DNA of 58,494 nucleotides. Origin: DATBLQ01 sp036555325. GTDB taxonomy: Bacteria > Pseudomonadota > Alphaproteobacteria > Rhizobiales > Aestuariivirgaceae. The number at the start of each line of letters is the position of its first letter. The first letter of the stretch is position 1. A program made the position numbers and the translations under genes. The notes below the pieces were generated by a model. That model saw only the letters and a list, made by a program, of their open reading frames with translations. It was not told where the DNA came from and did not search any database. The stretch is from contig DATBLQ010000042.1 of assembly GCA_036555325.1 (NCBI GenBank), positions 1 through 58,494 of the forward strand, written 5' to 3'. Below, piece after piece: positions 35,966 to 45,961 of this stretch.

Positions 35966-38900
35966 AACACACCTGCCTCTGTGCGCCGACCACCCAAAAG
36001 CGAGTACAACACCGGCGTTGCGATCAAGCTGACGAGCGCCACGCTCACCAACCCTCCCAAAACTGCAATGCCCATGGGATAGAGGATTTCCAGCCCGGCA
36101 ACGTCGCCAAGGACGACAATTGGGAGACATACTGCTGCAATGGCCAGCAAACTAATCGCAACGGGATAAGCCCGCTGGCGCGCTGCATGCAAAATCGTTT
36201 CCCTCAAATCGGACTGACGGCCGTCGCGAGCGATGGCTTCACAACGGCTTGCCAGGAGCAATCCATGACGCACCGCGAGTGTGAGAATGGCGAGCAGTCC
36301 TGCGAGGGACCCGAGCAAGAGATCGCCGCTTGTGGCGATTGCCGCCAGCACTCCTCCCGACATGGCTGCAAGAAATGCCAGGAAGAATGCAAGGGCCAAA
36401 CTCCAACTCCGGAAGTACGCTTGCAGCAGGAGGAAAATGAGCACGATTGCGGCGGCGGCGGCGATGACCAGTTGCGCCTTCGCCCCCGACTGCTGCTCAA
36501 AATCATCGAGCAATTCCGGATGATATTCGAGCGGAAAAGTCATCTCGCTCAGGTCGTCATCAACGCGCTCCAGCACCGAGTGCAGCCGACGGCCTGGTGC
36601 CCTGGCGGTGACATCGATGTGCCTGCTGATTCCTTCGCGCTCGATGCTGCGCGGGGTGCCCACGATGCGCACGTCGGCAACATCCGACAGGCGGACTTGT
36701 CCGCCCTTGGGTCTGTCAATCAACAGATCACGCAGCCCGCCTAGACTCTTGCGCGTCTCTTCCGAACCCTGGACGACGACGTCGAACACCTTTTGCTGTT
36801 CGAACAGATTCCCAACCTCGAGACCGGCGAACACCGTAGCCGCAGCGCGGCGAACGTCGCCTGGTTTCAGTCCGAAGCGCGCCGCAGCGTCCAGATTGAC
36901 CTCGATCGTTACTTCCGGAGCCTCGACCGTTTTATCGACTTGGACATCGGTTACACCATCAATCTTGGAGAGACGCTTTGCTATTCTTTCTGCCTGTTGT
37001 TGAAGAATGCGCCGATCCGTGCCTTCTATTCGCACAACAATCGGTTTGGCCGGCTCTGGCAGAACGTACGACACTTTGTAGTTGAGGTAGCTTTGCACCG
37101 ACTGGCGAAGACCAGGAAAGCCGCGAACCGCGGCATGAATGGCTGCAACGGCGGACTCGTAATCGGCCTTATGGTCGATTCCTACCCAAAGCTGACCGAA
37201 TTCCATGCCCACCACTTGGTCGCCGGTGATGGCACGGCCGATATGTCCGGCAACGGAGCGAATTCCAGGCAGAGCGCTCAGCTCACGGCTCTGCTGCAGC
37301 ATCATGCGGCGCATTTCGGGGTGAGACGTTCCGGGCGGGGCTTCCCATGTCACCTGCAAGTCTCTTTCCTTGAATGACGGAAGAAGGCCCCAGCCCGCCA
37401 CAGAAACGCTAGTCACTATTATGGCGGCAGCCACTGCAATCGAGAGGAAGGCAGCGCGCGGGAAATTCATCGCACGGGTGAGCATCACCTCATACGGACG
37501 TTTCAGCCAGCGGGCTCCACCAGCAGGCCGCTTCGATAGCCAGGACTCCACAAGCGGGGGTATGGACGTGACAGCGACAACCGCCGAGGCTGCGAGGGTC
37601 GATAGAAAGGAAACCGCCAAAGGAATATAGAATCCGGCGGATGGCTCCTTGAGCAGGAATAGCGGGAAGACAATCAAGGCCGCGACAAGCGTTGCATAGA
37701 TGGCGGGCCGGCGGATTTCGGTCCAGGTCGCAATCATGGGGCCCGCTCGTGATGATGTCGCGGGCGCGAGCTTGTCGCTGCCAACGCTTGCGATGGTGGT
37801 AATTGCATCATCGATGAGAGGGATAAGCGCGATCGCCAGTCCCGTCACAACCATTGTGTTCAGGGCCTCGCCGCGAAAATCGTGAATGAGAACGGCAGGT
37901 AAAGGTGCCAAGCCGATCGCAGCAATGGCGATGAGTGCAGCGGGCGAAGGACGAAATGCCACGCAGAGCACCAAAATCAGCAGTACACCGCCGATAGCCA
38001 GGGCGGTGCGCAAATTGGCCAGGGCGGATTCAATGTAAGATGTTGCACGGAAAAGGGTGCTATCGCTTTTGATGCCTGGCATACCCGGCTTGAGCTCAGT
38101 CAGTGCCCGGTCGACACCTCGCATGACCTCGACGGCGCTTGCGTTCGGAAACCGTTCGACAACCAACAACAATCCGGCACCGTTGCGAACCACCGCATCG
38201 CCGATAAGAAGCGGATGGGCCTCCACCACCTGTGCAACGTCCCCCAACTGCAGCGTGGTGCCTTCGACCACAACACGCGCAAGATCGGAAGGAGTGGTGA
38301 TGGGCTGAACATGCTGAATCCCCAACCGCTGGTTAGGAGTGTCGATCCATCCTCCGGTACCGGACGTCGAAGCTTCGATGTAGCTAAGCGGCGAGGTCCA
38401 CAAGGAATTGCCGGCGCTGGCGATCACCTGCTCCAAGGTTACCCCATTGGCATTCAACCGCTGCGGTTCGACTTGAACCTGCAACTGCCGCGCACGCTGA
38501 CCCCAAATGGTGACATTGGCTACGCCGGGAACGCCAAGCAGCTTTGGTACCACCGTCCAGCGGGCGATTACGGACATATCGATGAGGGAAAGACTATCCG
38601 ATGTTAGGCCAATGATCGCCGTCCGGCTTGTGGCAGACAACGGCTGCAGCATGACCGGCGGCTTGGAAACATTGGGCAACGCGTAGGCCATGGTCAGGCG
38701 TTCCTGAACCATCTGGCGGGCGCGCATCAAATCGGTTCCGGGTTCGAAAATCAGCAGGATTGAGGAGAGGCCGGGTACCGACTTGGATCGGATCGTCTTT
38801 AGCCAAGAGGTGCCAGCAAGTATCTCTTCGAGGTTTATGGTAACGAGATCTTCGACCTCGGCAGCCGAGAGTCCCAGCGCCTCTGCTTGAATTTCGACGA

Positions 38901-39036
38901 TAGGAGGATTGAACTCTGGGAGAACATCCACCGAGATATGGCTGAGCGCATTCCAACCCAAGAGAAGGAATATCGCAGTAGCGGCCAAAAACAGTTGGCG
39001 AAACTGCACACTCGTCCTGACGATCCAGCCCACCAT
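35962..39036 (-). CDS. CusA/CzcA-type RND permease lacking the TM4 glutamate (first copy)
   Basis: This encodes 1024 residues from ATG 39036 ('MVGWIVRTSVQFRQLFLAAT'); an in-frame extension to 39117 has no support. The family text is clear: 'VDVLPEFNPPIVEIQAE', 'SAAEVEDLVTINLEE', 'LGVPGVANVTIWGQRARQLQ'. In TM4 the sequence is 'IPLIDDAITTIASVGSD': the Asp pair remains but the usual Val-Glu-Asn is Ile-Ala-Ser, so the relay Glu is missing. It may be an impaired or regulatory partner in a heteromeric pump with the second permease, as in pumps with two different RND subunits. It is the first gene of the operon and is divergent from the sulfotransferase gene at 39179. Confidence 0.85.
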   Translation of the reverse strand: MVGWIVRTSVQFRQLFLAATAIFLLLGWNALSHISVDVLPEFNPPIVEIQAEALGLSAAEVEDLVTINLEEILAGTSWLKTIRSKSVPGLSSILLIFEPGTDLMRARQMVQERLTMAYALPNVSKPPVMLQPLSATSRTAIIGLTSDSLSLIDMSVIARWTVVPKLLGVPGVANVTIWGQRARQLQVQVEPQRLNANGVTLEQVIASAGNSLWTSPLSYIEASTSGTGGWIDTPNQRLGIQHVQPITTPSDLARVVVEGTTLQLGDVAQVVEAHPLLIGDAVVRNGAGLLLVVERFPNASAVEVMRGVDRALTELKPGMPGIKSDSTLFRATSYIESALANLRTALAIGGVLLILVLCVAFRPSPAALIAIAAIGLAPLPAVLIHDFRGEALNTMVVTGLAIALIPLIDDAITTIASVGSDKLAPATSSRAGPMIATWTEIRRPAIYATLVAALIVFPLFLLKEPSAGFYIPLAVSFLSTLAASAVVAVTSIPPLVESWLSKRPAGGARWLKRPYEVMLTRAMNFPRAAFLSIAVAAAIIVTSVSVAGWGLLPSFKERDLQVTWEAPPGTSHPEMRRMMLQQSRELSALPGIRSVAGHIGRAITGDQVVGMEFGQLWVGIDHKADYESAVAAIHAAVRGFPGLRQSVQSYLNYKVSYVLPEPAKPIVVRIEGTDRRILQQQAERIAKRLSKIDGVTDVQVDKTVEAPEVTIEVNLDAAARFGLKPGDVRRAAATVFAGLEVGNLFEQQKVFDVVVQGSEETRKSLGGLRDLLIDRPKGGQVRLSDVADVRIVGTPRSIEREGISRHIDVTARAPGRRLHSVLERVDDDLSEMTFPLEYHPELLDDFEQQSGAKAQLVIAAAAAIVLIFLLLQAYFRSWSLALAFFLAFLAAMSGGVLAAIATSGDLLLGSLAGLLAILTLAVRHGLLLASRCEAIARDGRQSDLRETILHAARQRAYPVAISLLAIAAVCLPIVVLGDVAGLEILYPMGIAVLGGLVSVALVSLIATPVLYSLLGGRRTEAGVL

Positions 39037-39178
39037 CGTCGGATTACTCGTTACACAAAATACACTGTATCGCAGAACATCGAACGCAAAAGTCGATTGC
39101 GGTAGCGATCCAGTCAAATAAATGTGATGCTTCAGTTTTGGTTCCGTAGAAATAACGACGAGCCGCTGATTTTCTGCA

Positions 39179-40702
39179 ATGACGAAAACTTCCTCCGCAC
39201 AGAATTTAGCTTTCCAATCCGCTCACGCGCAGTTGGTGGAAGCCGAGAGCGCGCGCCGTGCGGGGAATTTCGCCCGGGCAAAATCTTTGTGCGAAACACT
39301 TTTGGCTCAACACCCGACCTATGTGGGTGCTCTGCAGACCTTGGGTGCTGTGCATCTGGCAAAAAACGACTTCCGCCAGGCGCTTTCCTGTTTTATCTCG
39401 GCCGCCGTGCTATGCCCAAAAGATTGGGTCAATCTCAACAATCTCGCCGCAGCATTCCTGAAGATGGGCGGACGGCAACTGGCCGCTCAAATCCTGGAAC
39501 GAGCCAGTAATCTGAAGCCCGACAATCTCGAAGCTTACTGCATGCTGGCAGAAATATGTCGGGAGGAACGGGAATATTCCCGAGCGGTGGATTTTTTTCG
39601 CGCGGCTCTTGATCTGGCACCTTCGAATGCAGAAGCGGCTCACGGCCTTGGCGACAGTTATCTGCAACTGGGACTATACGGTGAAGCTGCGGACGCGCTA
39701 AGTATCGCGCATAAATATGATAATCGTTCTGTCTACATTCTTTACTCGTTAACTCAGCTGCCACCCGAACTTTGCCCAATGGACTTGAACGCTGCCCTGA
39801 GCAGCGTCGGTAAGGGTGCATCGCAGAGCCAGGACGAATTTGAAACTGTCTTGAGTTACGTAAAGGCCGCCATTCTCGACCGTGGCGAAGCCTATGACGA
39901 GGCATGGAAAAACATGGTCGACGCGAACCAGAGGAATGTTGCGCGACATCAAGACCTTCACCAAAGAAACGCGGCAAAGATGGCAAGCGCTTTAGAAAAT
40001 GCGCGTCGATCTGCAAAGCCAGCCCGGGTCAGGGAGGGGGGCGAGGATTGCCCGGTTTCCCTTTTCATTTTGGGACCATCACGCTCGGGCAAGACCTGCC
40101 TTGAGCTGTTGATCAGCAAACTGGAAGATGTAAAGAGGGGTCACGAGAGCCGATTTGCAGAGATTGCTGCGCGCCGGACCTCACAACAGGCGGGTTTTCT
40201 TGCACTAAGCAACCCACAAGCTTTGCCGCCGATGCTCGACAGCGCTTTTAAGGACATCTATGTCGAGGAGCTCAAGGATTTTGCGAAGGGCGCAAGAATA
40301 GTCACCGATACCTATCCGGCGATGATCCCCTACGTTGCCAGGGTTGCAAGAAGCATTCCAAATTGCCGATTTGTATGGATGAAGCGGGACATCAACGATC
40401 TATCGCTGCGGATCTTTATGCGGCACTACAAGCAGGGCAATCATTACGGTTACAACATAAGGACGATTTTCCAGCATGTTTCATGGTATTACGAGCTGGC
40501 CGATCTCTGGCTCGAAAGATTTCCCGAAATATCAATCAAGATGAACTACGAAGACATGGTCGTCGATCCTCGGGCAGCGTTTGAGCGAGTGGCGCAACTC
40601 TGCGGAGCAGAGGTTCCCAAAGGCGCTCTACCGGATATCGGCGATGACCGTGGATGCTCACTCCCCTATCGCGCATATATCGCTGATGCGCTTACGGGTT
40701 GA
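39179..40702 (+). CDS. TPR protein with divergent sulfotransferase domain
   Basis: The product is 507 residues. Tetratricopeptide repeats span about 15-190, followed by a helical linker and a sulfotransferase-like domain. The loop 'SLFILGPSRSGKTCLELLI' is near 290-310, followed by 'CRFVWMKRDINDLSLRIFMR', 'GYNIRTIFQHVSWYYELADL' and the end motif 'DDRGCSLPY'. It is a shorter paralogue of the 827-residue protein at 11161-13644: same SRSGK loop, same 'Y.I....V.WY..' stretch and same GCS.PY ending. It lies away from the main glycan island, between the RND operon and the giant barrel gene, and is convergent with the latter over 18 bp. The acceptor is unknown. Confidence 0.75.
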   Translation: MTKTSSAQNLAFQSAHAQLVEAESARRAGNFARAKSLCETLLAQHPTYVGALQTLGAVHLAKNDFRQALSCFISAAVLCPKDWVNLNNLAAAFLKMGGRQLAAQILERASNLKPDNLEAYCMLAEICREEREYSRAVDFFRAALDLAPSNAEAAHGLGDSYLQLGLYGEAADALSIAHKYDNRSVYILYSLTQLPPELCPMDLNAALSSVGKGASQSQDEFETVLSYVKAAILDRGEAYDEAWKNMVDANQRNVARHQDLHQRNAAKMASALENARRSAKPARVREGGEDCPVSLFILGPSRSGKTCLELLISKLEDVKRGHESRFAEIAARRTSQQAGFLALSNPQALPPMLDSAFKDIYVEELKDFAKGARIVTDTYPAMIPYVARVARSIPNCRFVWMKRDINDLSLRIFMRHYKQGNHYGYNIRTIFQHVSWYYELADLWLERFPEISIKMNYEDMVVDPRAAFERVAQLCGAEVPKGALPDIGDDRGCSLPYRAYIADALTG

Positions 40703-40720
40703 GCAGCTGGTCTTTCCATC

Positions 40721-43700
40721 TCACTCGTCGTCAGAGCGGTCCTCCCGTCCTCCCCAATGAAGCGTCAGACCTGCAACGATTGTGATCATGTCCTCGAATT
40801 CCTGCGAAGCGATCGGACCGGCGTCCGTGATGAGGTCGGTATCCAGGGAATAATGGCGAAATCCCAGATACAATTCGGTGTTGATCGGCTCGACATGCTG
40901 AACAACGCCAAGACCCCAACCCGTCGTCTCGCTCGCCTGGACTTCGGTGGGCACGAGAGGGTCATCCTCGCCAGGGAAGATCGTGTTGACGAGATCTTCA
41001 TCGGAGTCGTTCAGCTCCCGCCAACTCTTGAAATATTCGCCGTAAAAAGCGGTCGGACCCCATTCAACCAAGTCGCGAACCACTCCGCCCTTCGTATATA
41101 GAAACGTATCGTCACCGCGGCACTTGCCGGTTACCAGGCCGGGGCTTTCACAGTCGTCGGTATGGCTGACAGTTGCGTAGTTGACTGACGCGTTCACGCC
41201 CGATGCAATATGCCTGATCGCCAAGGAGCCGCCGAACCCGAGATCTTCGGTGGGTTCGGTTGCATTCTCCTCTTCCGAGGTGTCGGACCAGACGCCGGCT
41301 CCTGCTTCGACCCTAAACGCTTTGCCCATATCATGCTTGTATCGCAGCGCGGCATCGGCAAAAACACCGCCGGTTTTATCGGAAAACTCGAATCCCTGAT
41401 GGCCCTTGAGGAGGAACAGATCCTGAGGTTGGCCGACCGCGGCTGACGCTTCTAAACCTTCAAAGGAGGGCGAGATATACGTTATGAAGCGACCGCTGGC
41501 ACCAGCAAACTTGGCCACAAGCAAATCGCCCCAGCGCAATTCCTCACCGAAGGATTGTCCCGTACCGGTTGCCAAACCCCTCCTGCCCGGGATGCCTTCG
41601 GCCCGGAGATAGAAGTTTGAAACGAATTGTTCGAATGATGCGTCGGAGACGGCGTCAGCTTCGGCGAGATTGATGTTGTCGATTTCATCGCTCGCAGAAT
41701 CGAGCAAACCGACAAGAAGCCGGCCATAATTCTCATGCCTCAGTCCGGCGAACAAATAGGGAAGCTCTGCAACAAACTCTTCGCCGGTCCAATCGATCTG
41801 GTCCACGCTGTCGGCAGATGCCCACATCGTATCGACAACGGTGGTAAACTCGGAAACCCATCCACCCGACATGTCGAATCTGCCATTCAGTTCGAATGCG
41901 CTGGAATCCTGAGAATTGTCGACGGAGTTCACCGCAACTTGGTCGCCATCATCCCAAACCAGGAGCGCCCGATTCAGGATCCCCGAAAGCACCCAGGTTT
42001 TTTGTTCTTCATTCACCGAAGGCTTTTCGCCATTCTCCTCCTCTTCCTCCTCCGGGCTCGCCAGCGCTTGCATAAGCGAAGCGGGCGCATTTATGCCCGA
42101 GCCGGCATGGTAGGGAGATGTTGAATAGAAGGGATTGAACCGCCAGTTCGCACCGAGGCGGAAAATGAAGCCGTCATCGAGGCGGAAGTAGTCGCCGGGG
42201 TCGCCTTCATCGCCTATGTTTTCGATATCTTCATCGTTGTTAAAGGCCAAAAACAGCCCTTCCGCCTTCGCGCTGAGGTTCTGAGTGATGCCCCATTCCA
42301 TTCCCAGACCGGCGGTGGCTCCCAGCGTACTAAGGTCGATTTTTCGGCCTGCGGTTTCTTCAGTGCATCCAGTATCCGGATCACCGGGATCTGGCGGACG
42401 ACAAAGATTGCCGGTGTTGTCGAGTTCGGCGTCGAGGTAGGCGAGCCCGGCCGTGACATAGAAGAGAAGATTGTCTTCGGCGTAGCCAAGTCTTGCGCGC
42501 AACGTGGCCAGGAAATCGCTGTTGAAATCCATATGGTCTTCGGGCACGTGGAATTCAGTTTCGCTCCCGTCCCAGTCGACGGCCGATATGTCGCCCTCGA
42601 TGCCTGCGACCAGGCGACCAACCTGCCAATTCATGCCAAGCTGTCCGCCGCCAAGTATGCCGAGATCATTAACGTTGCTGAGATCGATCGCCTGACTGGG
42701 TGTGGGTGACAAGTTAAAGAGCCCGTCGGTGACGAGCCCGCCCCAGCCGAAGTGAGCACCGGCGTAAATACCACTCCAATCATAAAAGTCCGAGGCTCCC
42801 AGACCATACGCCTCGCCTCCGTGCTCTCCCGGGCGATAATTGGCGCCCACCTTAAAAGTGAAACCATTGCCGATCTCAAGGTGATCGCCGTCATCACCCA
42901 GGTCGGAAAGGTCCGCCGTTTCGTTAAACATCAAATACAAAAGCTCGGCTCGAAGAGTGAGATCATGCTGGTAACCCCACTCAACTCCGCCACCCGCCAC
43001 GGCTCCAAGGGCGGAAACGTCTTCGCTGCCGTTGCCAGTGATGTCCTCGAATTCGGCATCGAGAAAAGCAAGCCCGCCGGTGCCGTAGAAGAGCATGTTG
43101 CGGGCGGCCCAGCCGGCCCGCAAGCGAGCCGTAGCCAAGAGATTGGCATCCAGGGCCTGAGCCTGCGGGGCAATATCGGTTACGGCCGGCCCGAGTTTTT
43201 GCATATCCAACAGCGTGTCGTCCCAATCGACGGCGGACACGTCTGCCTCTATCCCGAAGACGAGCGAATTCACCTGCCAGTTGACGCCTGCCTGAACACC
43301 TTCGAGCAGTCCCTTGTTGGCGAATCCATCGAGGTGCACCGGTGCGGCAACGGGCGAGCCGACTGGGTTGCCATTCTCATCAAGCGGCTGCCTCTGCCGG
43401 GCGCTCCGGAAGTCTCCATCGACAGTGACACCGCCGAAACCGGCATGGGCGCCCATATAGAACCCGGTCCAATCGTAATCGTCGAAGCCCTCTCGCTTGG
43501 CTTTCCAGAGCACCTGGTCTTCCTTCGGCGCGGCGGGGTTCCACAGATGCCAATTGAGGCCAAGCCGGAACATGAAGCCGTCATCGATGGAAAAGAAATT
43601 GTCCGGTACCCCTTCAGGTACGATGACGGTTCCCGGAGGATCTTCGAGAGGCCCGGCGGGGAGCCCCTCCTCGAGATCCGCCAAGGTCTCTCGGCGATTA

Positions 43701-44299
43701 AAAAACAGGTAGAGGCCCTCAACGCCCAGGCTCAGATTGCGGGTCAGTGCCCATTGGATGCCCGCACCAGCCACGGCGCCATAGGCCGAGACATCCTTGC
43801 TGTCTTCATTGTCCTGCTGGTCGACATCCAGTCCGCCCAGGCTGGTTTGCACGTCCCCATGGATGAACGCTGCACCCCCGGTGAGATAGAACAGCTTGTT
43901 ATCATCTGCCCAGCCGACGCGGCCCCTCAGGGTTGTGAAGAAATCTGCGGTCGCCTGATAATTCTCTTCACGAAGATTGACATCCTGCCAATGAAACCAG
44001 GACGCATCGTGCTCGATTCCGAAAACGAAGTTTTCCTTTTGCCAATTCCATCCAATTTTTACGCCGGCCAGCCAATTGCTGCCGCCAAACCCCAGATCGA
44101 CCGAGGTGGCAAAAAACCCATCGTTATCAACATCGCCGGTGCCGCCAAAAGCACCAATGTAGAGCCCGCCCCAATCGTAGGCTGACACATGATTCAAATC
44201 CGCGGCGAAAGTGGACTGATGAAGGGCGAGCGCGCCCGCACTCATCGCTAACCACATTGCAGATCGTGAAATGCTCCCCCAGCGCCAACGAGAGCTCAT
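40721..44299 (-). CDS. Giant outer-membrane fusion: three Omp25/31-like barrels plus a porin
   Basis: The start ATG 44299 is chosen because a signal peptide follows ('MWLAMSAGALALHQSTFAAD'); the frame is open to 44425 without signal character. It encodes about 1192 residues. Three homologous barrel modules begin at 'DWGGLYIGAFGG', 'DWTGFYMGAHAGFGG' and 'DWSGIYAGAHFGWGG'; each has the internal 'G...G.NWQ....FGIE.D.S..DW' and 'LRARLGYA.....Y.T.G.A' pattern and ends in a 'F..RLG.NW' strand. After the third, an acidic linker (SPEEEEEENG) leads to a porin-like domain of about 400 residues ('VLSGILNRALLVWDDGD', 'ELPYLFAGLRHENYGRLLVG', 'LRAEGIPGRRG'). The C-terminus is not an aromatic residue but the charged tail GGREDRSDDE after the last strand. 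Typical relatives are single barrels; I know no standard four-barrel protein of this kind. The 205-bp upstream gap should hold its promoter. Confidence 0.8.
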   Translation of the reverse strand: MSSRWRWGSISRSAMWLAMSAGALALHQSTFAADLNHVSAYDWGGLYIGAFGGTGDVDNDGFFATSVDLGFGGSNWLAGVKIGWNWQKENFVFGIEHDASWFHWQDVNLREENYQATADFFTTLRGRVGWADDNKLFYLTGGAAFIHGDVQTSLGGLDVDQQDNEDSKDVSAYGAVAGAGIQWALTRNLSLGVEGLYLFFNRRETLADLEEGLPAGPLEDPPGTVIVPEGVPDNFFSIDDGFMFRLGLNWHLWNPAAPKEDQVLWKAKREGFDDYDWTGFYMGAHAGFGGVTVDGDFRSARQRQPLDENGNPVGSPVAAPVHLDGFANKGLLEGVQAGVNWQVNSLVFGIEADVSAVDWDDTLLDMQKLGPAVTDIAPQAQALDANLLATARLRAGWAARNMLFYGTGGLAFLDAEFEDITGNGSEDVSALGAVAGGGVEWGYQHDLTLRAELLYLMFNETADLSDLGDDGDHLEIGNGFTFKVGANYRPGEHGGEAYGLGASDFYDWSGIYAGAHFGWGGLVTDGLFNLSPTPSQAIDLSNVNDLGILGGGQLGMNWQVGRLVAGIEGDISAVDWDGSETEFHVPEDHMDFNSDFLATLRARLGYAEDNLLFYVTAGLAYLDAELDNTGNLCRPPDPGDPDTGCTEETAGRKIDLSTLGATAGLGMEWGITQNLSAKAEGLFLAFNNDEDIENIGDEGDPGDYFRLDDGFIFRLGANWRFNPFYSTSPYHAGSGINAPASLMQALASPEEEEEENGEKPSVNEEQKTWVLSGILNRALLVWDDGDQVAVNSVDNSQDSSAFELNGRFDMSGGWVSEFTTVVDTMWASADSVDQIDWTGEEFVAELPYLFAGLRHENYGRLLVGLLDSASDEIDNINLAEADAVSDASFEQFVSNFYLRAEGIPGRRGLATGTGQSFGEELRWGDLLVAKFAGASGRFITYISPSFEGLEASAAVGQPQDLFLLKGHQGFEFSDKTGGVFADAALRYKHDMGKAFRVEAGAGVWSDTSEEENATEPTEDLGFGGSLAIRHIASGVNASVNYATVSHTDDCESPGLVTGKCRGDDTFLYTKGGVVRDLVEWGPTAFYGEYFKSWRELNDSDEDLVNTIFPGEDDPLVPTEVQASETTGWGLGVVQHVEPINTELYLGFRHYSLDTDLITDAGPIASQEFEDMITIVAGLTLHWGGREDRSDDE

Positions 44300-44504
44300 C
44301 GTCCACCGCTTACTCTCAAAACCCAGACTCTGAAAGCTACTCCGATGGTTCAGGGACTCAACCTCAGGGGGGCCATGACCGAACCAATTTGGCCAACTGT
44401 TGCAAGGATGCATCGTTCGATTCAAAGCTGCCTAGAGCTTGGCTTCGAAGGTTTAGATTCTGGCGGAACGAAAATAGAACTGATCCATTCATCGCCTGCC
44501 ACCC

Positions 44505-45209
44505 TCACAGCATAACAGCTCCGCCATTTGCCCCAAGGCATTGCCCGGTGAAGAACGTTGCCCCGGGTCCCACCAAAAAAAGGACTGCGGCCGCTATCTC
44601 GTCCGGATGTCCGATACGGCCAAGCGGATGGGCCGTTTCAATCGCCTGCTCCGCAGGCGTCATCCGGTCAAAGCCAAGCAACGCGGTGTCGGTGGGCCCT
44701 GGCGCAACGGCATTGACCAATATGCGCGGCGCAAGTTCACGTGCCCAGGACCGTGTCAGCCCGACAATCGCAGCTTTGGTCGCGCAATACACCGATGCCT
44801 TGGCCCGACCGAGAAACGCAAGTTCGGATGCGATGTTCACGATGCGCGCTCCCTCGCGAAGGTGCGGCAGGGCCTCGCGCGTGACAAGGATTGTTCCCCT
44901 CACGTTGATATCAAAGAGCAGAGCGATATGCCCAGCAGTTATGTCGGCAATCGCAGCGTTCTGCATCACGGCAGCGTTGTTCACGAGAATGTCCAGCGAA
45001 CCGAGCCGTCGGGCAGCTTCAGATACGGCGCGGTTGATATCATCCTCCTTGGCTAAATCGCAGCGGAGCGTATGGGGAAACTCGGCGCTTTGCGAGACAT
45101 CGAGCCCAATGACATTGGCGCCGGCCTTCTCCAATGCGAGCGCCGTCGCCCGGCCTATCCCATTGGCGGCGCCCGTAACCAGTGCGCTCTTTCCTGCCAG
45201 CCAAGTCAC
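44505..45209 (-). CDS. Short-chain dehydrogenase/reductase
   Basis: The product is 234 residues starting at GTG 45209, in a GTGA overlap with the preceding SDR stop. The classical SDR motifs are present: 'ALVTGAANGIG', 'LDILVNNAAV', Ser in 'IASELAF', and Tyr-x3-Lys in 'VYCATK'. The cofactor is probably NAD(H), as an Asp follows strand 2 ('IGLDVS'). It is the last gene of the ABC-SDR-SDR operon. The substrate is likely a hydroxy or keto compound imported by the transporter, or derived from it. Confidence 0.88.
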   Translation of the reverse strand: MTWLAGKSALVTGAANGIGRATALALEKAGANVIGLDVSQSAEFPHTLRCDLAKEDDINRAVSEAARRLGSLDILVNNAAVMQNAAIADITAGHIALLFDINVRGTILVTREALPHLREGARIVNIASELAFLGRAKASVYCATKAAIVGLTRSWARELAPRILVNAVAPGPTDTALLGFDRMTPAEQAIETAHPLGRIGHPDEIAAAVLFLVGPGATFFTGQCLGANGGAVML

Positions 45210-45961
45210 CAGGGTACCTCGCCGCGATCGACTCCGATCGACTGTCCGGTGATATTCACCGCAAGGTCCGAAGCGAGAAAGAGATAGGTTTCCGCAACGT
45301 CGGCCGGCTCCATAAGACCGGGAAAAGCCTGCGCCCCGACAATTTCCTCAAGCAGGCCATCTTCCGACATACCGAGCCGTCGCGCCATGTTTGTCAGAGA
45401 ACGCATAGAGGATTCCGTTCGTACCCATCCGGGGCAGACGGCATTCACGCGAATGCCCATCGCTCCGAGCTCCCTTGCCCAGGTCTTGGTAAGCCCGAGA
45501 ACGGCATGTTTGGAGGCGACATAGGCGCTGAAAAGGGGCTCCGCGACGCGGCCCCAGATAGATGCAGTATTGATGATCGAGCCCCCGTTCATCATTCCTT
45601 TGAGCGCCCGCCGGGTCACGAGGTAGGTACCAACTACGTTGACCTCGACAATTCGACGAAAGACGCGCTCCACCTCATCATCGTCCTCCGCCAGGGGCGT
45701 GAGCCGTTCGATGCCGGCATTGTTGATTAGAACATCGATTTGGCGGACCATCGACAAGGCAGCCGAAACGGCGTCGGGGTTGGTAATATCCACAGGGATT
45801 CCCGTTCCTCCCAACTCGTGCGCCACCGCCTCGATCCTTTCGTCGTCAGCCATCAAGTGCAGCCCGGCCCCGGCCTCGGCAAATCTTCTGGCGATGCCGA
45901 GGCCAATGCCACGGCTGGCGCCCGTAATGACGACGTTTTTGCCGGCTAAGGAAATGGTCAT
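45206..45961 (-). CDS. Short-chain dehydrogenase/reductase
   Basis: This is a 251-residue classical SDR with 'VVITGASRGIGLGIARRFAE', 'IDVLINNAGIERLTPL', Ser in 'NTASIWG', 'AYVASKHAVLGLTK' (Tyr-x3-Lys) and 'AVCPGWVRT'. It overlaps the ATPase gene upstream (ATGA) and the next SDR downstream (GTGA), so all are translated together. Two SDRs in a transport operon suggest successive oxidation/reduction of a small molecule. Confidence 0.88.
   Translation of the reverse strand: MTISLAGKNVVITGASRGIGLGIARRFAEAGAGLHLMADDERIEAVAHELGGTGIPVDITNPDAVSAALSMVRQIDVLINNAGIERLTPLAEDDDEVERVFRRIVEVNVVGTYLVTRRALKGMMNGGSIINTASIWGRVAEPLFSAYVASKHAVLGLTKTWARELGAMGIRVNAVCPGWVRTESSMRSLTNMARRLGMSEDGLLEEIVGAQAFPGLMEPADVAETYLFLASDLAVNITGQSIGVDRGEVPW

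Noticed and set aside
42752..44185. 477-codon plus-strand frame opposite the giant barrel gene
   Set aside because: Shadow frame; the minus-strand translation has clear barrel modules throughout.
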